From NCBI RefSeq assembly GCF_025263485.1, contig NZ_CP079863.1, forward strand, positions 1,116,001-1,180,000: a stretch of 64,000 bases of DNA, in the 5' to 3' direction. Positions 25,697 through 35,266 of the stretch are shown here, piece by piece. The notes below the pieces were generated by a model. The model saw only the letters and a program-made list of their open reading frames with translations, did not search any database and was not told the origin of the DNA. The stretch comes from Mycobacterium sp. SMC-2. Lineage in GTDB: Bacteria; Actinomycetota; Actinomycetes; Mycobacteriales; Mycobacteriaceae. A program made the position numbers and the translations under genes. The stretch's first letter is position 1, and every line of letters begins with the position of its first letter.

Positions 25697-26235
25697 TGAC
25701 CCTGACCGACGAGCAGATCGCGGCGCTCACGCCCGGTGAGCGGCGCGACCTGATCACCCGGCTGGAACAACCCGTGAGCGACGTCATCGACCCGGTGTTT
25801 TTGGCCCGCGTGCGACGCATCCGATTGAGCCTGATGATCGGCGGCTCGGCGGTAATGATCCCCTGGCTGGGATATCTCTCCACGACGCTGCCGGAGGACT
25901 ACGTCGCGCACAACTGGCCTCTCACCTGGGTGGGCTTCGACGTGCTGTTGATGGTGTTCATGGTGGCGACGGCAGTTCTCGGTTACCTGCGCCGTCAGGT
26001 GCTGGTTCCGGCCGCGTTCACCACCGGGGTGCTCTTGACCTGCGACGCGTGGTTCGACCTCATGACCGCCGGGCCCAAGGATGTCTGGTTGTCGGTGGCC
26101 ACCGCCGTGCTGGTCGAGCTGCCGCTGGCGGCCTTCATGGTCATCAGCGCGCTGCGGCTCATGCGCCTGACCATGGAGCGTTTCTGGCTGCTGGATCCCG
26201 GGATGAGGCTGTGGGATCTACCCCTGTTGCCGTGA
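25696..26235 (+). CDS. Four-helix membrane protein of unknown function
   Basis: A 179-aa protein with a soluble N-terminal segment (LTDEQIAALTPGERRDLITRLEQP) and about four hydrophobic helices (around residues 48-68, 75-100, 105-125 and 130-150). No family is recognised. It is coupled to the VOC gene by a TGATG overlap, so it probably belongs to the same unit. H37Rv, from memory, has no counterpart at this position. The substrate or partner is unknown. Confidence 0.75.
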   Translation: MTLTDEQIAALTPGERRDLITRLEQPVSDVIDPVFLARVRRIRLSLMIGGSAVMIPWLGYLSTTLPEDYVAHNWPLTWVGFDVLLMVFMVATAVLGYLRRQVLVPAAFTTGVLLTCDAWFDLMTAGPKDVWLSVATAVLVELPLAAFMVISALRLMRLTMERFWLLDPGMRLWDLPLLP

Positions 26236-26428
26236 GGCGGTAGCGGTTTGGCCGGTCCGGCTGAAACCGCACCCGAAAATTTTTCGAAAAACCGCAAGAT
26301 CGGCGCCGTAGTCGACTACTGTCCAACAACAGCGACAAGGGGGGGTACGAAGCGGCACCGTAAGTTCAGTCCAACATCCGCAAATCCGTCGCAAAGATCT
26401 CCGGTCGAATTTGAATTCATGCTGCCCA

Positions 26429-26454
26429 GAAGAGCCATTCTCGAATGGCTCTTC
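26429..26454. promoter_or_regulatory. Perfect 12-bp-arm hairpin upstream of papA
   Basis: The arm GAAGAGCCATTC is followed, after TC, by its exact reverse complement. It lies 56 bases before the papA ATG in a 275-base intergenic region that is richer in A/T than its surroundings and also holds a TTTTTCGAAAAA palindrome at 26280-26291. No T-run follows. It could be a leader hairpin, an operator or the terminator of the upstream gene. Confidence 0.6.
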
Positions 26455-26510
26455 CGGTACCTCTTTGCCGCACAACAAATTTCGACATTTCACAGAGTGA
26501 GGATCAAGAA

Positions 26511-27932
26511 ATGGTCGCACTGGGAAACATCTACGAATGGCAGCCGCCGCACGGCCCGCTGACCATGTGGATGGCAGCACCTTCGGCCCACGAAGCGGCC
26601 CGTGCCGCGCGGCGAAGCGACCTAGCTCCGAGCTATCAACAGAGTCAACATCTTTGGACCGCCTACCAGGCCAAGGCCATCGACAGGCAGCTACCCCGCC
26701 TGATGGTCGTGGCCTGGGACATTCCCGGCATCTGTGACGTCCAGGCGATGACGTCGGCGGTCAATGCGCATGTCCGCCGGCAGGATACCTACCACAGCTG
26801 GTTCGATTTCGAGGACAACGTCATCGTCCGGCGCATGCTCGACGACCCGGAGGCGATCGAGCTCGCTCCGACGGAGTTCGGCCATCTGAGTGCCGACCAA
26901 GTGCGCACACATGTCTTGACGACGACCCCGGGAACGCTCGAATGGGGTTGCTTCACTTTCGGTATCGTCCAGGCCGCGGACCATTTCACGTTCTATGCCA
27001 GCGTGGACCACCTGCACATCGACGGTATCTCCGCCGCCCTGATCTTCGTGGACATCCACGTGCTGTACCGGGAATTTTCGCAGGGCGCGCAGCCCGACAC
27101 GGTCGCCACGCCTCCCGAGGTCCGGAGCTATTCCGGCTACTCGGTACGGCAGCGCGAGAAAGCCGCCGCCTTGACCCTGGCATCCCCGGAGATCAAGGAG
27201 TGGATCGCGTTCGCCCAAGACACCGATGGCGACTGGCCGAGTTTCCCGTTGCCGCTCGGAGACGCGTGGGCCAGCAGCAAGGGCGACCTACTGACCGTCG
27301 ATTTGTTGGACGCCGAAGAGACGGAGGCTTTCGACACCGTCTGCTGCGCGGCCGGCGCCCGATTCATCGGGGGAGTGCTGGCCTGCACCGCGTTGACCGA
27401 ACGCGAGTTGACCGGCAAGGAGAACTATCATGGGTTCACGGCGAGGGACACCCGCACGCAGAGCATCGACACGATGACAGTGGGCTGGTTCGCCAGCCTG
27501 ATCCCGGTCACCGTGCCGACCTCCGGCGGTTCGTTTCCGGAGGCGGCCCGGGCGGCCCAGAAGTCGTTCGACGCCGCCAAGGACCTTGCTGATGTGCCGG
27601 TGGAACGGGTGCTCGAGTTGGCGGCACTGGACGAACTGGGAATCAAGCTACCCACGCGTCTGCCGATGATGTTGTCGTTCTTGGATTTTCGGAAGATCCC
27701 GCTCGCCGGGGTGTGGGCGGCGATGAATTTCGGCACCTACGGCGACAGCCTCTCGGCCGGCGGCGTCAACTTGTGGATCAACCGGCATGCGGAGAAGACC
27801 ACCGTGACGATCTCCTTTCCGGACAACGCGATAGCGCGTGGGTCGGTAAAGCGCTACGTCGCGACCCTGATCCGGACGTTCGCACGCGTCTTGAACAACA
27901 CTCCGGACCAGCCCGACGTGGTCGCGGCATAG
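26511..27932 (+). CDS. PapA-type acyltransferase (condensation superfamily)
   Basis: A 473-aa protein of the polyketide-associated acyltransferase group, which transfers acyl chains onto hydroxyls of trehalose, glycopeptidolipid or other glycolipids. The start ATG at 26511 is preceded by GAGGA. The N-terminus (WQPPHGPLTMWMAAP) is typical of PapA proteins. The HxxxDG active site is H167-L-H-I-D171-G172, with Asp rather than His at 166. A second conserved region TMTVGWFASLIPV near 340 is present. It is followed after 24 bases by a second condensation-type acyltransferase. No polyketide synthase or MmpL gene is adjacent. Absent from this place in H37Rv. Confidence 0.85.
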   Translation: MVALGNIYEWQPPHGPLTMWMAAPSAHEAARAARRSDLAPSYQQSQHLWTAYQAKAIDRQLPRLMVVAWDIPGICDVQAMTSAVNAHVRRQDTYHSWFDFEDNVIVRRMLDDPEAIELAPTEFGHLSADQVRTHVLTTTPGTLEWGCFTFGIVQAADHFTFYASVDHLHIDGISAALIFVDIHVLYREFSQGAQPDTVATPPEVRSYSGYSVRQREKAAALTLASPEIKEWIAFAQDTDGDWPSFPLPLGDAWASSKGDLLTVDLLDAEETEAFDTVCCAAGARFIGGVLACTALTERELTGKENYHGFTARDTRTQSIDTMTVGWFASLIPVTVPTSGGSFPEAARAAQKSFDAAKDLADVPVERVLELAALDELGIKLPTRLPMMLSFLDFRKIPLAGVWAAMNFGTYGDSLSAGGVNLWINRHAEKTTVTISFPDNAIARGSVKRYVATLIRTFARVLNNTPDQPDVVAA

Positions 27933-27956
27933 CAGAAACGCATGGGGGGCCGAAAC

Positions 27957-29312
27957 ATGAGCAACGTGCTGGATCTGGCCGATCAGACCCTCTTTCTCGG
28001 CGAGCGAGCGACAGCCGCCACCAGTGTGCTGCAAACCATCTGGGTGTACGACCACGCCATCGACATCGACGGTGTGCGCACCTTCCATCGCCATCTCTGC
28101 CGGGGCCGGTTGCGGCGCCGCATCGAACGGTCCGCCTTGCCGTTCGGCCGGCATCGCTGGGTGGCGCCCACCGATCAGTCGGGCCTCGAGATCGTCGCGA
28201 CGTCCCGGCCACGCGATGAAATCGACGACTGGCTGGACGAACAGGCGAACACGCGGCGGCCGGATGCCGAACACGGCCCCGGATGGCACCTCGCCGTGCT
28301 GCCGTTGACCGATGGCGGCGCGGCGGTGAGCCTGGTCGTCACCCATTGCCTCACCGACGGTGTCGGCCTGTGCGAGGCGTTGGCGGACGCGGCGTGCGGC
28401 CGCGACGACACGATCGACTGGCCCCCGGCGGCGTCACGGCGACGGTGGCGGGCACTGCGCGAGGACGCCCGCCAAACCGCGCACGACACGGCGGATGTGG
28501 GCCGCGCCGTTGTCGCGGCGGCGCGCATGGCCCGCGCCGCCCGCAACGCCGCAGTCACCGCCCCGCCGGCCAGAAAGCGACCCGCACCGCCCACCGGGCC
28601 GGAGGAACACATCAGGCTCCCCATGGCCATGATCTTCGTCAACGCCGACGAGTGGGACGCGCGCGCAAACGCCCTCGGGGGAACGAGCAACGCGCTGCTG
28701 GCGGGGCTGGCGGCCCACCTCGCCCGGCGCGTGGGGCGGGTCGCTGCGGACGGCACGGTCAACGTGGGCATGCCCGTCAACGAGCGCACCCCGGGCGACA
28801 CCCGCGCCAACGCGGTCATCAATGTCGACATCACGGTCGACCCCACACCCGCGACGACCGACCTGCGCGGGATCCGCGCCTCGATCAAACACGCGCTGAC
28901 GCGCCACGAGGACGAGCCCGACGAGCGGTGGGCGTTGCTGCCGCTGGTTCCCCTGATTCCACGACGCGTCATGCGGGCACTGATCGGGGTGGTCACCGGC
29001 AGTGCGACCACCGTCGTGTCGTCGAACCTCGGGCCGTTGGACCCGGCCGCCAACCGGCCGGACGGCACCGACGCGGATCACTTCGCCATGAGGTCCGTGT
29101 ACCCGGGGGTGACCACCGCGACGATGTACCGCACCAACGGGGCGCTGGCGTTGCTGTCGGGACGGGTCCACGGACAGGTCTTCGTCTCGTTGCTCGCCTA
29201 TGAGCTCGGCCGCCATAACTCTGAAGTCGAATTGCGGCAGCACATTTCGAGCGCGCTGTGCGAACTCGGGCTCACCGCCACCACGGGCTGGCGCGCGGCC
29301 TGCCCGGCGTGA
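27957..29312 (+). CDS. WES/condensation-type acyltransferase
   Basis: A 451-aa protein resembling wax ester synthase/condensation-domain acyltransferases. HxxxDG is H130-C-L-T-D134-G135. Further family-like blocks are VNVGMPVNERTPGDTRAN near 260-280 and VVSSNLGPLDPAANRP near 345-360. An Arg/Ala-rich linker separates the two halves. I chose the ATG at 27957 after a G-rich ribosome site; 27942 is the alternative. It is co-transcribed with the PapA gene. It could esterify an alcohol such as a lipid hydroxyl; the substrate is unknown. Confidence 0.75.
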   Translation: MSNVLDLADQTLFLGERATAATSVLQTIWVYDHAIDIDGVRTFHRHLCRGRLRRRIERSALPFGRHRWVAPTDQSGLEIVATSRPRDEIDDWLDEQANTRRPDAEHGPGWHLAVLPLTDGGAAVSLVVTHCLTDGVGLCEALADAACGRDDTIDWPPAASRRRWRALREDARQTAHDTADVGRAVVAAARMARAARNAAVTAPPARKRPAPPTGPEEHIRLPMAMIFVNADEWDARANALGGTSNALLAGLAAHLARRVGRVAADGTVNVGMPVNERTPGDTRANAVINVDITVDPTPATTDLRGIRASIKHALTRHEDEPDERWALLPLVPLIPRRVMRALIGVVTGSATTVVSSNLGPLDPAANRPDGTDADHFAMRSVYPGVTTATMYRTNGALALLSGRVHGQVFVSLLAYELGRHNSEVELRQHISSALCELGLTATTGWRAACPA

Positions 29313-29319
29313 CGCCCGG

Positions 29320-29979
29320 CTAGGTGTCGGCGTCCGCCCGTATTTCCTTGGTTCCGTAGAGCTTCGGCTCGGCGAGCTCATCGAGCAGCGCGGCCAAATG
29401 GTCGACGAGCTGGTCCGGCTCGAGGCGGACATCGCCGGCGAGCCAGGCGCTGATGGTCTGCCCGACGCCGCCGACCACGAAGTGCGCCGCGGCCTTGATG
29501 CGGTCGTTCGCCGGCACGCGGAGCACGTCTCCGACGTGCTGGCCCGACAGCATGGCGAACAGCGCGCTGGATTCGGCGCGCTTGCGCACGATCACGGGAT
29601 CCGCCAGCTGCGTGCTGAACAGCAGCCGCCCGAGGCGGGCGTCGCCGGCGATGGTGCGCACGATGTTCGTCATACCCGCGCGCGTCTGCTCCTCCGGCGG
29701 CACCGCCGCCACTGCGGCCTGTGTGGTGGCGGCCAGCTCGGCGACCACCCAGTCGAAAACGCTGGCGACGAATTCGTCTTTGTCGGCGAAGCTTTCGTAG
29801 AAGTAGCGGGCCGCCAGGCCGGCCCGGCGGCACACACCGCGGACGGTGACCGCGGAGATGCTCTGCTCCTGGGCCCCGAGCAGCTCCAGCCCGGCGGCCA
29901 GGAGCCGGCTGCGGCGGGCGGCCAGTCGCTGCGACGCCTCGACGCCGCGGTAGGGCCGCGCGCTCGAGGTCTCAGTCAT
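29320..29979 (-). CDS. TetR family transcriptional regulator
   Basis: A 219-aa regulator with a standard helix-turn-helix (VTVRGVCRRAGLAARYFYESFADKDEFV) near residues 40-70 and a helical ligand domain. The ATG at 29979 (MTETSSARPYRG) is preferred; 29988 and 30015 are in-frame alternatives. It is divergent from the MpaB-like oxygenase gene across 92 bases and convergent with the acyltransferase pair, whose stop is seven bases away. It probably regulates the divergent oxygenase. Corresponds to Rv0275c. Confidence 0.88.
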   Translation of the reverse strand: MTETSSARPYRGVEASQRLAARRSRLLAAGLELLGAQEQSISAVTVRGVCRRAGLAARYFYESFADKDEFVASVFDWVVAELAATTQAAVAAVPPEEQTRAGMTNIVRTIAGDARLGRLLFSTQLADPVIVRKRAESSALFAMLSGQHVGDVLRVPANDRIKAAAHFVVGGVGQTISAWLAGDVRLEPDQLVDHLAALLDELAEPKLYGTKEIRADADT

Positions 29980-30071
29980 GCCAACCATCTTGACACCGAC
30001 GCGGCGCCACGACAATATCAGGAAACAAGCGTTCTCACATTAGCGGACCGTGCCGCGGGAGGGGTCTGACG

Positions 30072-30986
30072 ATGGCAATACAACAGCCTGTGCAGGAGCG
30101 GGTGCCGCACGTCGAGCGCGCCATCACCGATCCGCCACGGCGGTCGCCTGCGCGGCGGCGCCGGCGGCACGCGCTCGGCATGGACGAAGGGTTGATGGGC
30201 GTCGCGCTGTTGGCCGGCCCGGCCAACGTGATCATGCAGTTGGCGCGGCCCGCGGTCGGCTACGGCGTCATGGAGAGCCGCGTCGAAAGTGGCCGCGTCG
30301 ACCTGCATCCCATCAAGCGTGCACGCACCACCTTCACCTACCTGGCGGTGGCGACCAACGGTAGCGACGCCCAGAAGGAGGCCTTCCGACGGGCGGTGAA
30401 CCGCGCCCACGCGCAGGTCTACTCCACCCCCGGAAGCCCGGTGCAGTACAACGCCTTCGACCCCGACCTGCAGCTGTGGGTGGGGGCCTGCCTGTACAAG
30501 GGCGGCGTCGACATCTACCGCATGTTCATCGGCGAGTTGGACGGTGCGGACGCCGACCGGCACTACCGCGAGGGCATGGCGCTGGCCACCACGTTGCAGG
30601 TGCCGCCGGAGATGTGGCCGCCGGACCGGGCCGCGTTCGACCGGTACTGGCAGGAGTCGCTGGCCAAGGTCCACATCGACGACGCCGTGCGCGACTATCT
30701 GCATCCGATCGCCGCGTCCCGAGTTCCGGGACTTGGTCTGCCGGGCCCGCTGCAGCGCCTAGCCGACAGGCTCCCCTTGCTGATCACCACGGGCTTTTTG
30801 CCGCAGCGGTTTCGCGACGAGATGCGGCTGCCCTGGGACGCCGCCAAACAGCGGCGCTTCGACCGGCTCATCGCGGCGTTGGCCTCGGCGAACCGGTGTT
30901 TACCGCGGTTCGTTCGGCAGTTCCCCTTCAACGTCCTGTTGTGGGATGTCGACCGCAGGATCAGGACGGGCCGCCCGTTGGTCTAG
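30072..30986 (+). CDS. MpaB/latex-clearing-like oxygenase (DUF2236)
   Basis: A 304-aa all-helical protein of the DUF2236 family, which includes b-type haem oxygenases such as latex-clearing protein and the fungal MpaB. Family blocks are LAGPANVIMQLARPAVGYGV, FTYLAVATNGSDAQKEAFRRAVNRAHAQV (cut here only by my reading) and WVGACLYKGGVDIYRMF. The ATG follows GGGAGGGG. Mycobacteria carry many paralogues with unknown lipid or terpenoid substrates. Corresponds to Rv0276. Confidence 0.82.
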   Translation: MAIQQPVQERVPHVERAITDPPRRSPARRRRRHALGMDEGLMGVALLAGPANVIMQLARPAVGYGVMESRVESGRVDLHPIKRARTTFTYLAVATNGSDAQKEAFRRAVNRAHAQVYSTPGSPVQYNAFDPDLQLWVGACLYKGGVDIYRMFIGELDGADADRHYREGMALATTLQVPPEMWPPDRAAFDRYWQESLAKVHIDDAVRDYLHPIAASRVPGLGLPGPLQRLADRLPLLITTGFLPQRFRDEMRLPWDAAKQRRFDRLIAALASANRCLPRFVRQFPFNVLLWDVDRRIRTGRPLV

Positions 30987-31023
30987 CGTCCGGGCGGCCG
31001 TGCCGATCCGCTCCGTTTGATAA

Positions 31024-31038
31024 CGACAATCATATTCA
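31024..31038. promoter_or_regulatory. Zur-type operator upstream of PPE gene
   Basis: CGACAATCATATTCA agrees with the mycobacterial Zur (FurB) core TGAAAATCATTTTCA at 12 of 15 positions. It lies 46 bases before the PPE start at 31085, in an AT-rich patch. The Zur regulon of M. tuberculosis includes PPE3 at the equivalent place. The zinc control here is inferred. Confidence 0.6.
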
Positions 31039-31084
31039 TTAAGCTCTCCTCTGCCTGGTAAGCCTTCCAGCCCGAGGAGTACCC

Positions 31085-32680
31085 ATGACGGCGCCGATCT
31101 GGATGGCCTCGCCACCGGAGGTGCATTCCGCCTTGCTCAGTAGCGGCCCCGGCCCGGCGTCGTTACTCGCCGCGGCGGGCGCATGGTCCGAGTTGAGCAC
31201 CGAATATGATTCGGCCGCAACGCAACTCAGCGGCGTCTTGGCCGCGGCGCAGGCCGGCGCGTGGGAAGGGCCCAGTGCGGAGTCGTACGTGGCCGCCCAT
31301 GCGCCATACCTCGGATGGCTGACGCAGGCCAGCGCGCACAGCGCGGCAGCCGCCGCTCAACACGAGACCGCCGCGGTCGCCTACACCGCGGCGCTGGCGG
31401 CCATGCCGACGCTGCCGGAACTCGCCGCCAACCACGCCGTCCACGCAACGTTGGTGGCGACGAACTTCTTTGGCGTCAACACGGTTCCGATCGCGCTCAA
31501 CGAAGCCGATTACGCGCGGATGTGGGTGCAGGCGGCCGGCACCATGACCAGCTATCAAGCGGTCTCCACCGCGGCCGTGGCGTCGACACCGCAAACCGAC
31601 CCCGCGCCGCCGATCGTGAAAGCCGATGCCGCGGGACAAGACTCGGGGGGCGATATCCACGACCCCACAATCGACAACCCGATCGACGACTTCATCGCGA
31701 ACATCCTGAGGAACCTCGGCATCAACTGGGACCCCGCACAGGGCACCGTCAACGGACTGCCCTACGACGCGTATACCAATGCGGGACAACCCATCTTCTG
31801 GGTCGTTCGGGCGCTGGAACTGCTCGAGGATTTCCAGCAGTTCGGCTATTACCTGGTGCACAATCCGGCGCTGGCCTTCCAGTACCTGGTTCAGCTGATC
31901 TTGTTCGACTGGCCGACGCACATCCTCGAGATCTTCATCAGCCAGCCCCAGTTGCTGGCCCCCGCGATCCTCCTCGCGGTCGCCCCCTTCGGCGCCGTCG
32001 GCGGCTTCGCGGGGCTGGCCGGCCTGGCCGGCACACCCCAACCCACGGTGGTCCCGGCGGCGGTGCCCGCGCCCGCCGCACCGCCGGGCCCGATGCCGGC
32101 CGTCGCGGTGGCGCCGACCGCCGCCGCACCGGCCGCGGCCCCCGCATCGGCGCCGGCCTCCGCACCCGCTCCGACGGCGACCACTGTCACCACCGCGCCG
32201 CCCGCCCCGCCACCGCCGCACGCGCCTGGTTTCGCAGCGCCCTATGTCGTCGCCCCGCCCGGCGTCGGGTTCGGCTCGGGGATGAGTTCCAGCGCCAGCT
32301 CCACCGCGAAAAGGAAAGCGCCGGAACCCGATAGCGCGGCGGCCGCGGCGGCGGCGGCCGCGCGGGGACAGGCCAGGGCGCGCCGGCGTAGGCGGGCGAT
32401 CCAGCGCGACCACGCCGACGAGTTCGCCGACATGAACGTCGACGTCGATCCGGATTGGGGCACGCCGGGTGACGAGTCGGCGGCGCTCGCATCGGACCGC
32501 GGCGCCGGGAAGCTGGGGTTCGCCGGGACCGCGCACCGGCGGGCGGCCACCGGGGCGGTGGGCCTGACCGCTCTAGCCGCCGACGAGTTCGGCGGCGGTC
32601 CCCGGATGCCGATGTTGCCGGGCACCTGGAACGGGCAGGGACCCACCGCGCCGCAGCGGCCCGACGTCGCGCGCCGGTAA
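31085..32680 (+). CDS. PPE family protein, PPW subgroup
   Basis: A 531-aa PPE protein, probably an ESX-3-linked secreted or surface protein. Pro-Pro-Glu is at 10-12, the WxG motif at 60-62 (W60-E-G62), and the N-terminal PPE domain covers about 180 residues. The middle is followed by an Ala/Pro-rich stretch near 320-390. The C-terminus has GFAGT and PMLPGTW, the two marks of the PPE-PPW subgroup. No PE partner is encoded beside it; PE5 is the only PE gene in the window. A Zur-like site lies upstream. Position fits PPE3 (Rv0280). Confidence 0.92.
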   Translation: MTAPIWMASPPEVHSALLSSGPGPASLLAAAGAWSELSTEYDSAATQLSGVLAAAQAGAWEGPSAESYVAAHAPYLGWLTQASAHSAAAAAQHETAAVAYTAALAAMPTLPELAANHAVHATLVATNFFGVNTVPIALNEADYARMWVQAAGTMTSYQAVSTAAVASTPQTDPAPPIVKADAAGQDSGGDIHDPTIDNPIDDFIANILRNLGINWDPAQGTVNGLPYDAYTNAGQPIFWVVRALELLEDFQQFGYYLVHNPALAFQYLVQLILFDWPTHILEIFISQPQLLAPAILLAVAPFGAVGGFAGLAGLAGTPQPTVVPAAVPAPAAPPGPMPAVAVAPTAAAPAAAPASAPASAPAPTATTVTTAPPAPPPPHAPGFAAPYVVAPPGVGFGSGMSSSASSTAKRKAPEPDSAAAAAAAAARGQARARRRRRAIQRDHADEFADMNVDVDPDWGTPGDESAALASDRGAGKLGFAGTAHRRAATGAVGLTALAADEFGGGPRMPMLPGTWNGQGPTAPQRPDVARR

Positions 32681-32690
32681 TGTCGACTTT

Positions 32691-33593
32691 GTGCGCAGCG
32701 AAGGCGATACCTGGGACATCACAACAAGTGTCGGCTCGACGGCGGTATTCGTGGCGGCCGCGCGAGCGCTCGAGGCGCAGAAGCCGGACCCCCTGGCCGT
32801 GGACCCCTATGCGGAGGTGTTCTGCCGCGCCATGGGCGGGTGGGCGGCCGACGTGCTGGACGGCAAGGCCCCCGGCCACGAGTTGACGACGGCCGAATTC
32901 GGCCAGCACTTCGTCAACTTCCAGGGCGCCCGCACCAGATACTTCGACGAGTACTTCCGCCGCGCCGCCGACGCGGGCGTACGGCAGGTGGTCATCCTGG
33001 CGGCCGGGCTGGACTCTCGCGCCTACCGGCTGGACTGGACCGCCGCGACGACGATCTTCGAGCTGGATCAGCCGCAGGTCCTCGATTTCAAGCGCGAGGT
33101 GCTCTCCGGCCGCGGTGCCCAACCGAAGGCCGAGCGTCGCGAGATCGCGGTGGACCTGCGCGAAGACTGGCCGCAGGCGTTGCGCGACAGCGGCTTTGAC
33201 GCGGCCAAGCCGTCGGCCTGGATAGCCGAAGGCCTGCTCGTCTACCTCCCGGCCGCCGGCCAGGAGCAGCTGTTCACCGGCATCGACAATCTGGCGGCCC
33301 CGGGCAGCCACGTCGCCGTCGAGGACGGCGCCCCGCTGGACCAGGACGACTTCGAGAAAAAACGCAAGGAAGAACGCGCCGCGACGGCCGACGGTGCGCG
33401 GCCCTTCTATCAGTTGGTGTACAACGAGCGGATCGCGCCCGCCACCGAATGGTTCGGCGAGCGAGGCTGGGCCGCGGCCGGCACCCCGCTGGCCGATTAC
33501 CTGCGCCAGAACGGCAGGCCGGTACCGGCCCCGGACGTCGATGCCGGGCTGATGGTCGCCCGTAACACCCTGGTGAGCGCAGTCAAAGCCTGA
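32691..33593 (+). CDS. SAM-dependent methyltransferase, mycobacterial LCMT-like family
   Basis: A 300-aa putative S-adenosylmethionine-dependent methyltransferase of the leucine carboxyl methyltransferase-like group expanded in mycobacteria. The N-terminus [19 protein letters not shown] is diagnostic; [17 protein letters not shown] is the SAM-binding motif, followed by ELDQPQVL and the [11 protein letters not shown] block. The GTG start is 11 bases after the PPE stop, so it is in the same operon. The substrate is unknown. Corresponds to Rv0281. Confidence 0.92.
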   Translation: MRSEGDTWDITTSVGSTAVFVAAARALEAQKPDPLAVDPYAEVFCRAMGGWAADVLDGKAPGHELTTAEFGQHFVNFQGARTRYFDEYFRRAADAGVRQVVILAAGLDSRAYRLDWTAATTIFELDQPQVLDFKREVLSGRGAQPKAERREIAVDLREDWPQALRDSGFDAAKPSAWIAEGLLVYLPAAGQEQLFTGIDNLAAPGSHVAVEDGAPLDQDDFEKKRKEERAATADGARPFYQLVYNERIAPATEWFGERGWAAAGTPLADYLRQNGRPVPAPDVDAGLMVARNTLVSAVKA

Positions 33594-33629
33594 TTCGTTG
33601 CGGTCGGCGTCCCATGAGTTTTCGATGGG

Positions 33630-33782
33630 TTGACCCCGCGGTGGAACTTTTCCGCGCCGCCCTCCGACTACTACCGAGCTGATCGGTGCGCCGCCCAACA
33701 GCCCGGGCGGCGCCGGGCTCAGCCGCGGAGGAGTCCCGGGATGGTGCTACGCGTTTTTTCGACAAGTCGGTGGCACCCATGA
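33630..33782 (+). CDS. Putative micro-ORF coupled to PPE start (50 aa)
   Basis: A TTG-initiated frame of 50 codons without internal stop ends in TGA that overlaps the next PPE gene's ATG (ATGA), a translational-coupling arrangement. Residues WNFSAPPSDYYRADRCAA resemble the micro-ORF at 35267-35353 at eight of 17 aligned positions. No ribosome site is obvious before the TTG, and the second half is Arg-rich like a shadow frame, so coding is unproven. Confidence 0.3.
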   Translation: MTPRWNFSAPPSDYYRADRCAAQQPGRRRAQPRRSPGMVLRVFSTSRWHP

Positions 33783-35257
33783 CGGCACCGGTGTGGATGG
33801 CGTTGCCCCCGGAGGTCCACTCGGCGCAACTGAGCAGCGGTCCCGGTCCGGCCGGCCTACTGGCCGCCGCGGCCGCCTGGAGCTCGCTGGGCGCGACCTA
33901 CGCCTCGGCGGCCGACGAGCTGTCCGTGACCCTGGCCGCGGCGCAGGCCGGGGCGTGGCAGGGACCCACCGCCGAGCAGTATGCGGCCGCCCACGCCCCG
34001 TATCTGGCCTGGCTGGCGCGGGCCAGCGCCAACAGCGCGGCGACCGCCGCCCGGCACGAAACCGCGGCCACCGCCTACACCGCGGCGCTGGCGGCCATGC
34101 CGACGCTGCCGGAGCTGGCCGCCAACCACACGACGCACGGCGTCTTGGTCGCGACGAACTTCTTCGGCGTCAACACCATCCCGATCGCGCTCAACGAGGC
34201 CGATTACGCGCGGATGTGGGTCCAGGCGGCCACCACGATGTCGACGTACCAGGCGGTCTCGACCGCGGCGGTGGCGTCGAGGCCGCAGACCGACCCGGCC
34301 CCGGTCATCCTGCATGCCGACCATGCCGACGGCTCCGACGACGAAGACGACGACACCGGGATCGTCGACAACGACGGCGGCAACCCGTACCAGCTGAGCT
34401 GGTGGATCAACCGATTCACGGAGATTTTCCAAACCATCGCAAGGGATTTGGAGGAGTTCCCGGAGAATCCGTCCGCGGCGCTGACCCACCTGCTGAACGA
34501 CATCGGCCTGCTGATCGCGGACGAGTTCACGCACGCGATCGAGGCCTTCCAGGCGTTCGCCCCCCAGATCGCGGCGTTCGCGCTGGCCCTGCCGGCCGGG
34601 GCGGCGGCCGGACTCGCCAGTCTGGCCGGGCTGGCCACGGTCCAGCCCGAGCCGGCCCTGGCGCGGGCCCCGGTGGCCGCGCCGGTACCCGACGCCCCGA
34701 AGATGGCCGCGGTGGCCGCCGGCCCACCGGTCAGCGCCGCGGCCCCGGCGCCGTCCGCCGCCGCCCCGGCATCCGCCCCGGCCACCGCGCCGACCTCGGT
34801 GCCGGCCACCGCGGCGGCGCCGCCCCCCGCGGGTATCGGGGGCGCGCCCTTCCCCTACCTGGTGGGCGGTCCGACCGTCGGGTCCGGCACGGGCATGGGC
34901 GCCGGCGCGCGACGGAAGGCGCCAAAGCCCGACTCCGCGGCTGCCGCGGCGGCCGCGGCATCGGCGCGTGAGCAGCGGCGGGCGCGTCGGCGCCGGCGGG
35001 CGGCGATGAACGAACACCACCACGGTTACCGGTACGAGTTCATCGACTCCGACGGCGGGACGGGTCCCGACCGGTTCATCGGGCCGGAACCGTCCGCCGT
35101 GGCGGCGCCGTCCGGCCAGGGGGCGGGCGCGCTGGGTTTCGCCGGAACGGCCGGCAAGGGCGTCGCCGAGGCGGGCGGCCTGGCAACGCTGGCGGGCGAC
35201 GAGTTCGGCGGCGGGCCGTCGGTGCCCATGCTGCCGGGCTCCTGGGAGCCGGACTAG
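33779..35257 (+). CDS. PPE family protein, PPW subgroup (second copy)
   Basis: A 492-aa PPE protein, a close paralogue of the one at 31085. PPE is at 10-12, W60-Q-G62 is the WxG motif, and the block around 34140-34300 is close to identical in DNA to the matching parts of the other two PPE genes. The middle has an acidic stretch (DGSDDEDDDTG), then an Ala/Pro-rich linker and a C-terminal GFAGT and PMLPGSW. In H37Rv no PPE gene lies between Rv0281 and eccA3, so this is an extra copy. The ATG at 33779 is the start; the frame runs upstream without meaning. Confidence 0.92.
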   Translation: MTAPVWMALPPEVHSAQLSSGPGPAGLLAAAAAWSSLGATYASAADELSVTLAAAQAGAWQGPTAEQYAAAHAPYLAWLARASANSAATAARHETAATAYTAALAAMPTLPELAANHTTHGVLVATNFFGVNTIPIALNEADYARMWVQAATTMSTYQAVSTAAVASRPQTDPAPVILHADHADGSDDEDDDTGIVDNDGGNPYQLSWWINRFTEIFQTIARDLEEFPENPSAALTHLLNDIGLLIADEFTHAIEAFQAFAPQIAAFALALPAGAAAGLASLAGLATVQPEPALARAPVAAPVPDAPKMAAVAAGPPVSAAAPAPSAAAPASAPATAPTSVPATAAAPPPAGIGGAPFPYLVGGPTVGSGTGMGAGARRKAPKPDSAAAAAAAASAREQRRARRRRRAAMNEHHHGYRYEFIDSDGGTGPDRFIGPEPSAVAAPSGQGAGALGFAGTAGKGVAEAGGLATLAGDEFGGGPSVPMLPGSWEPD

Positions 35258-35266
35258 CGAAGCCCT

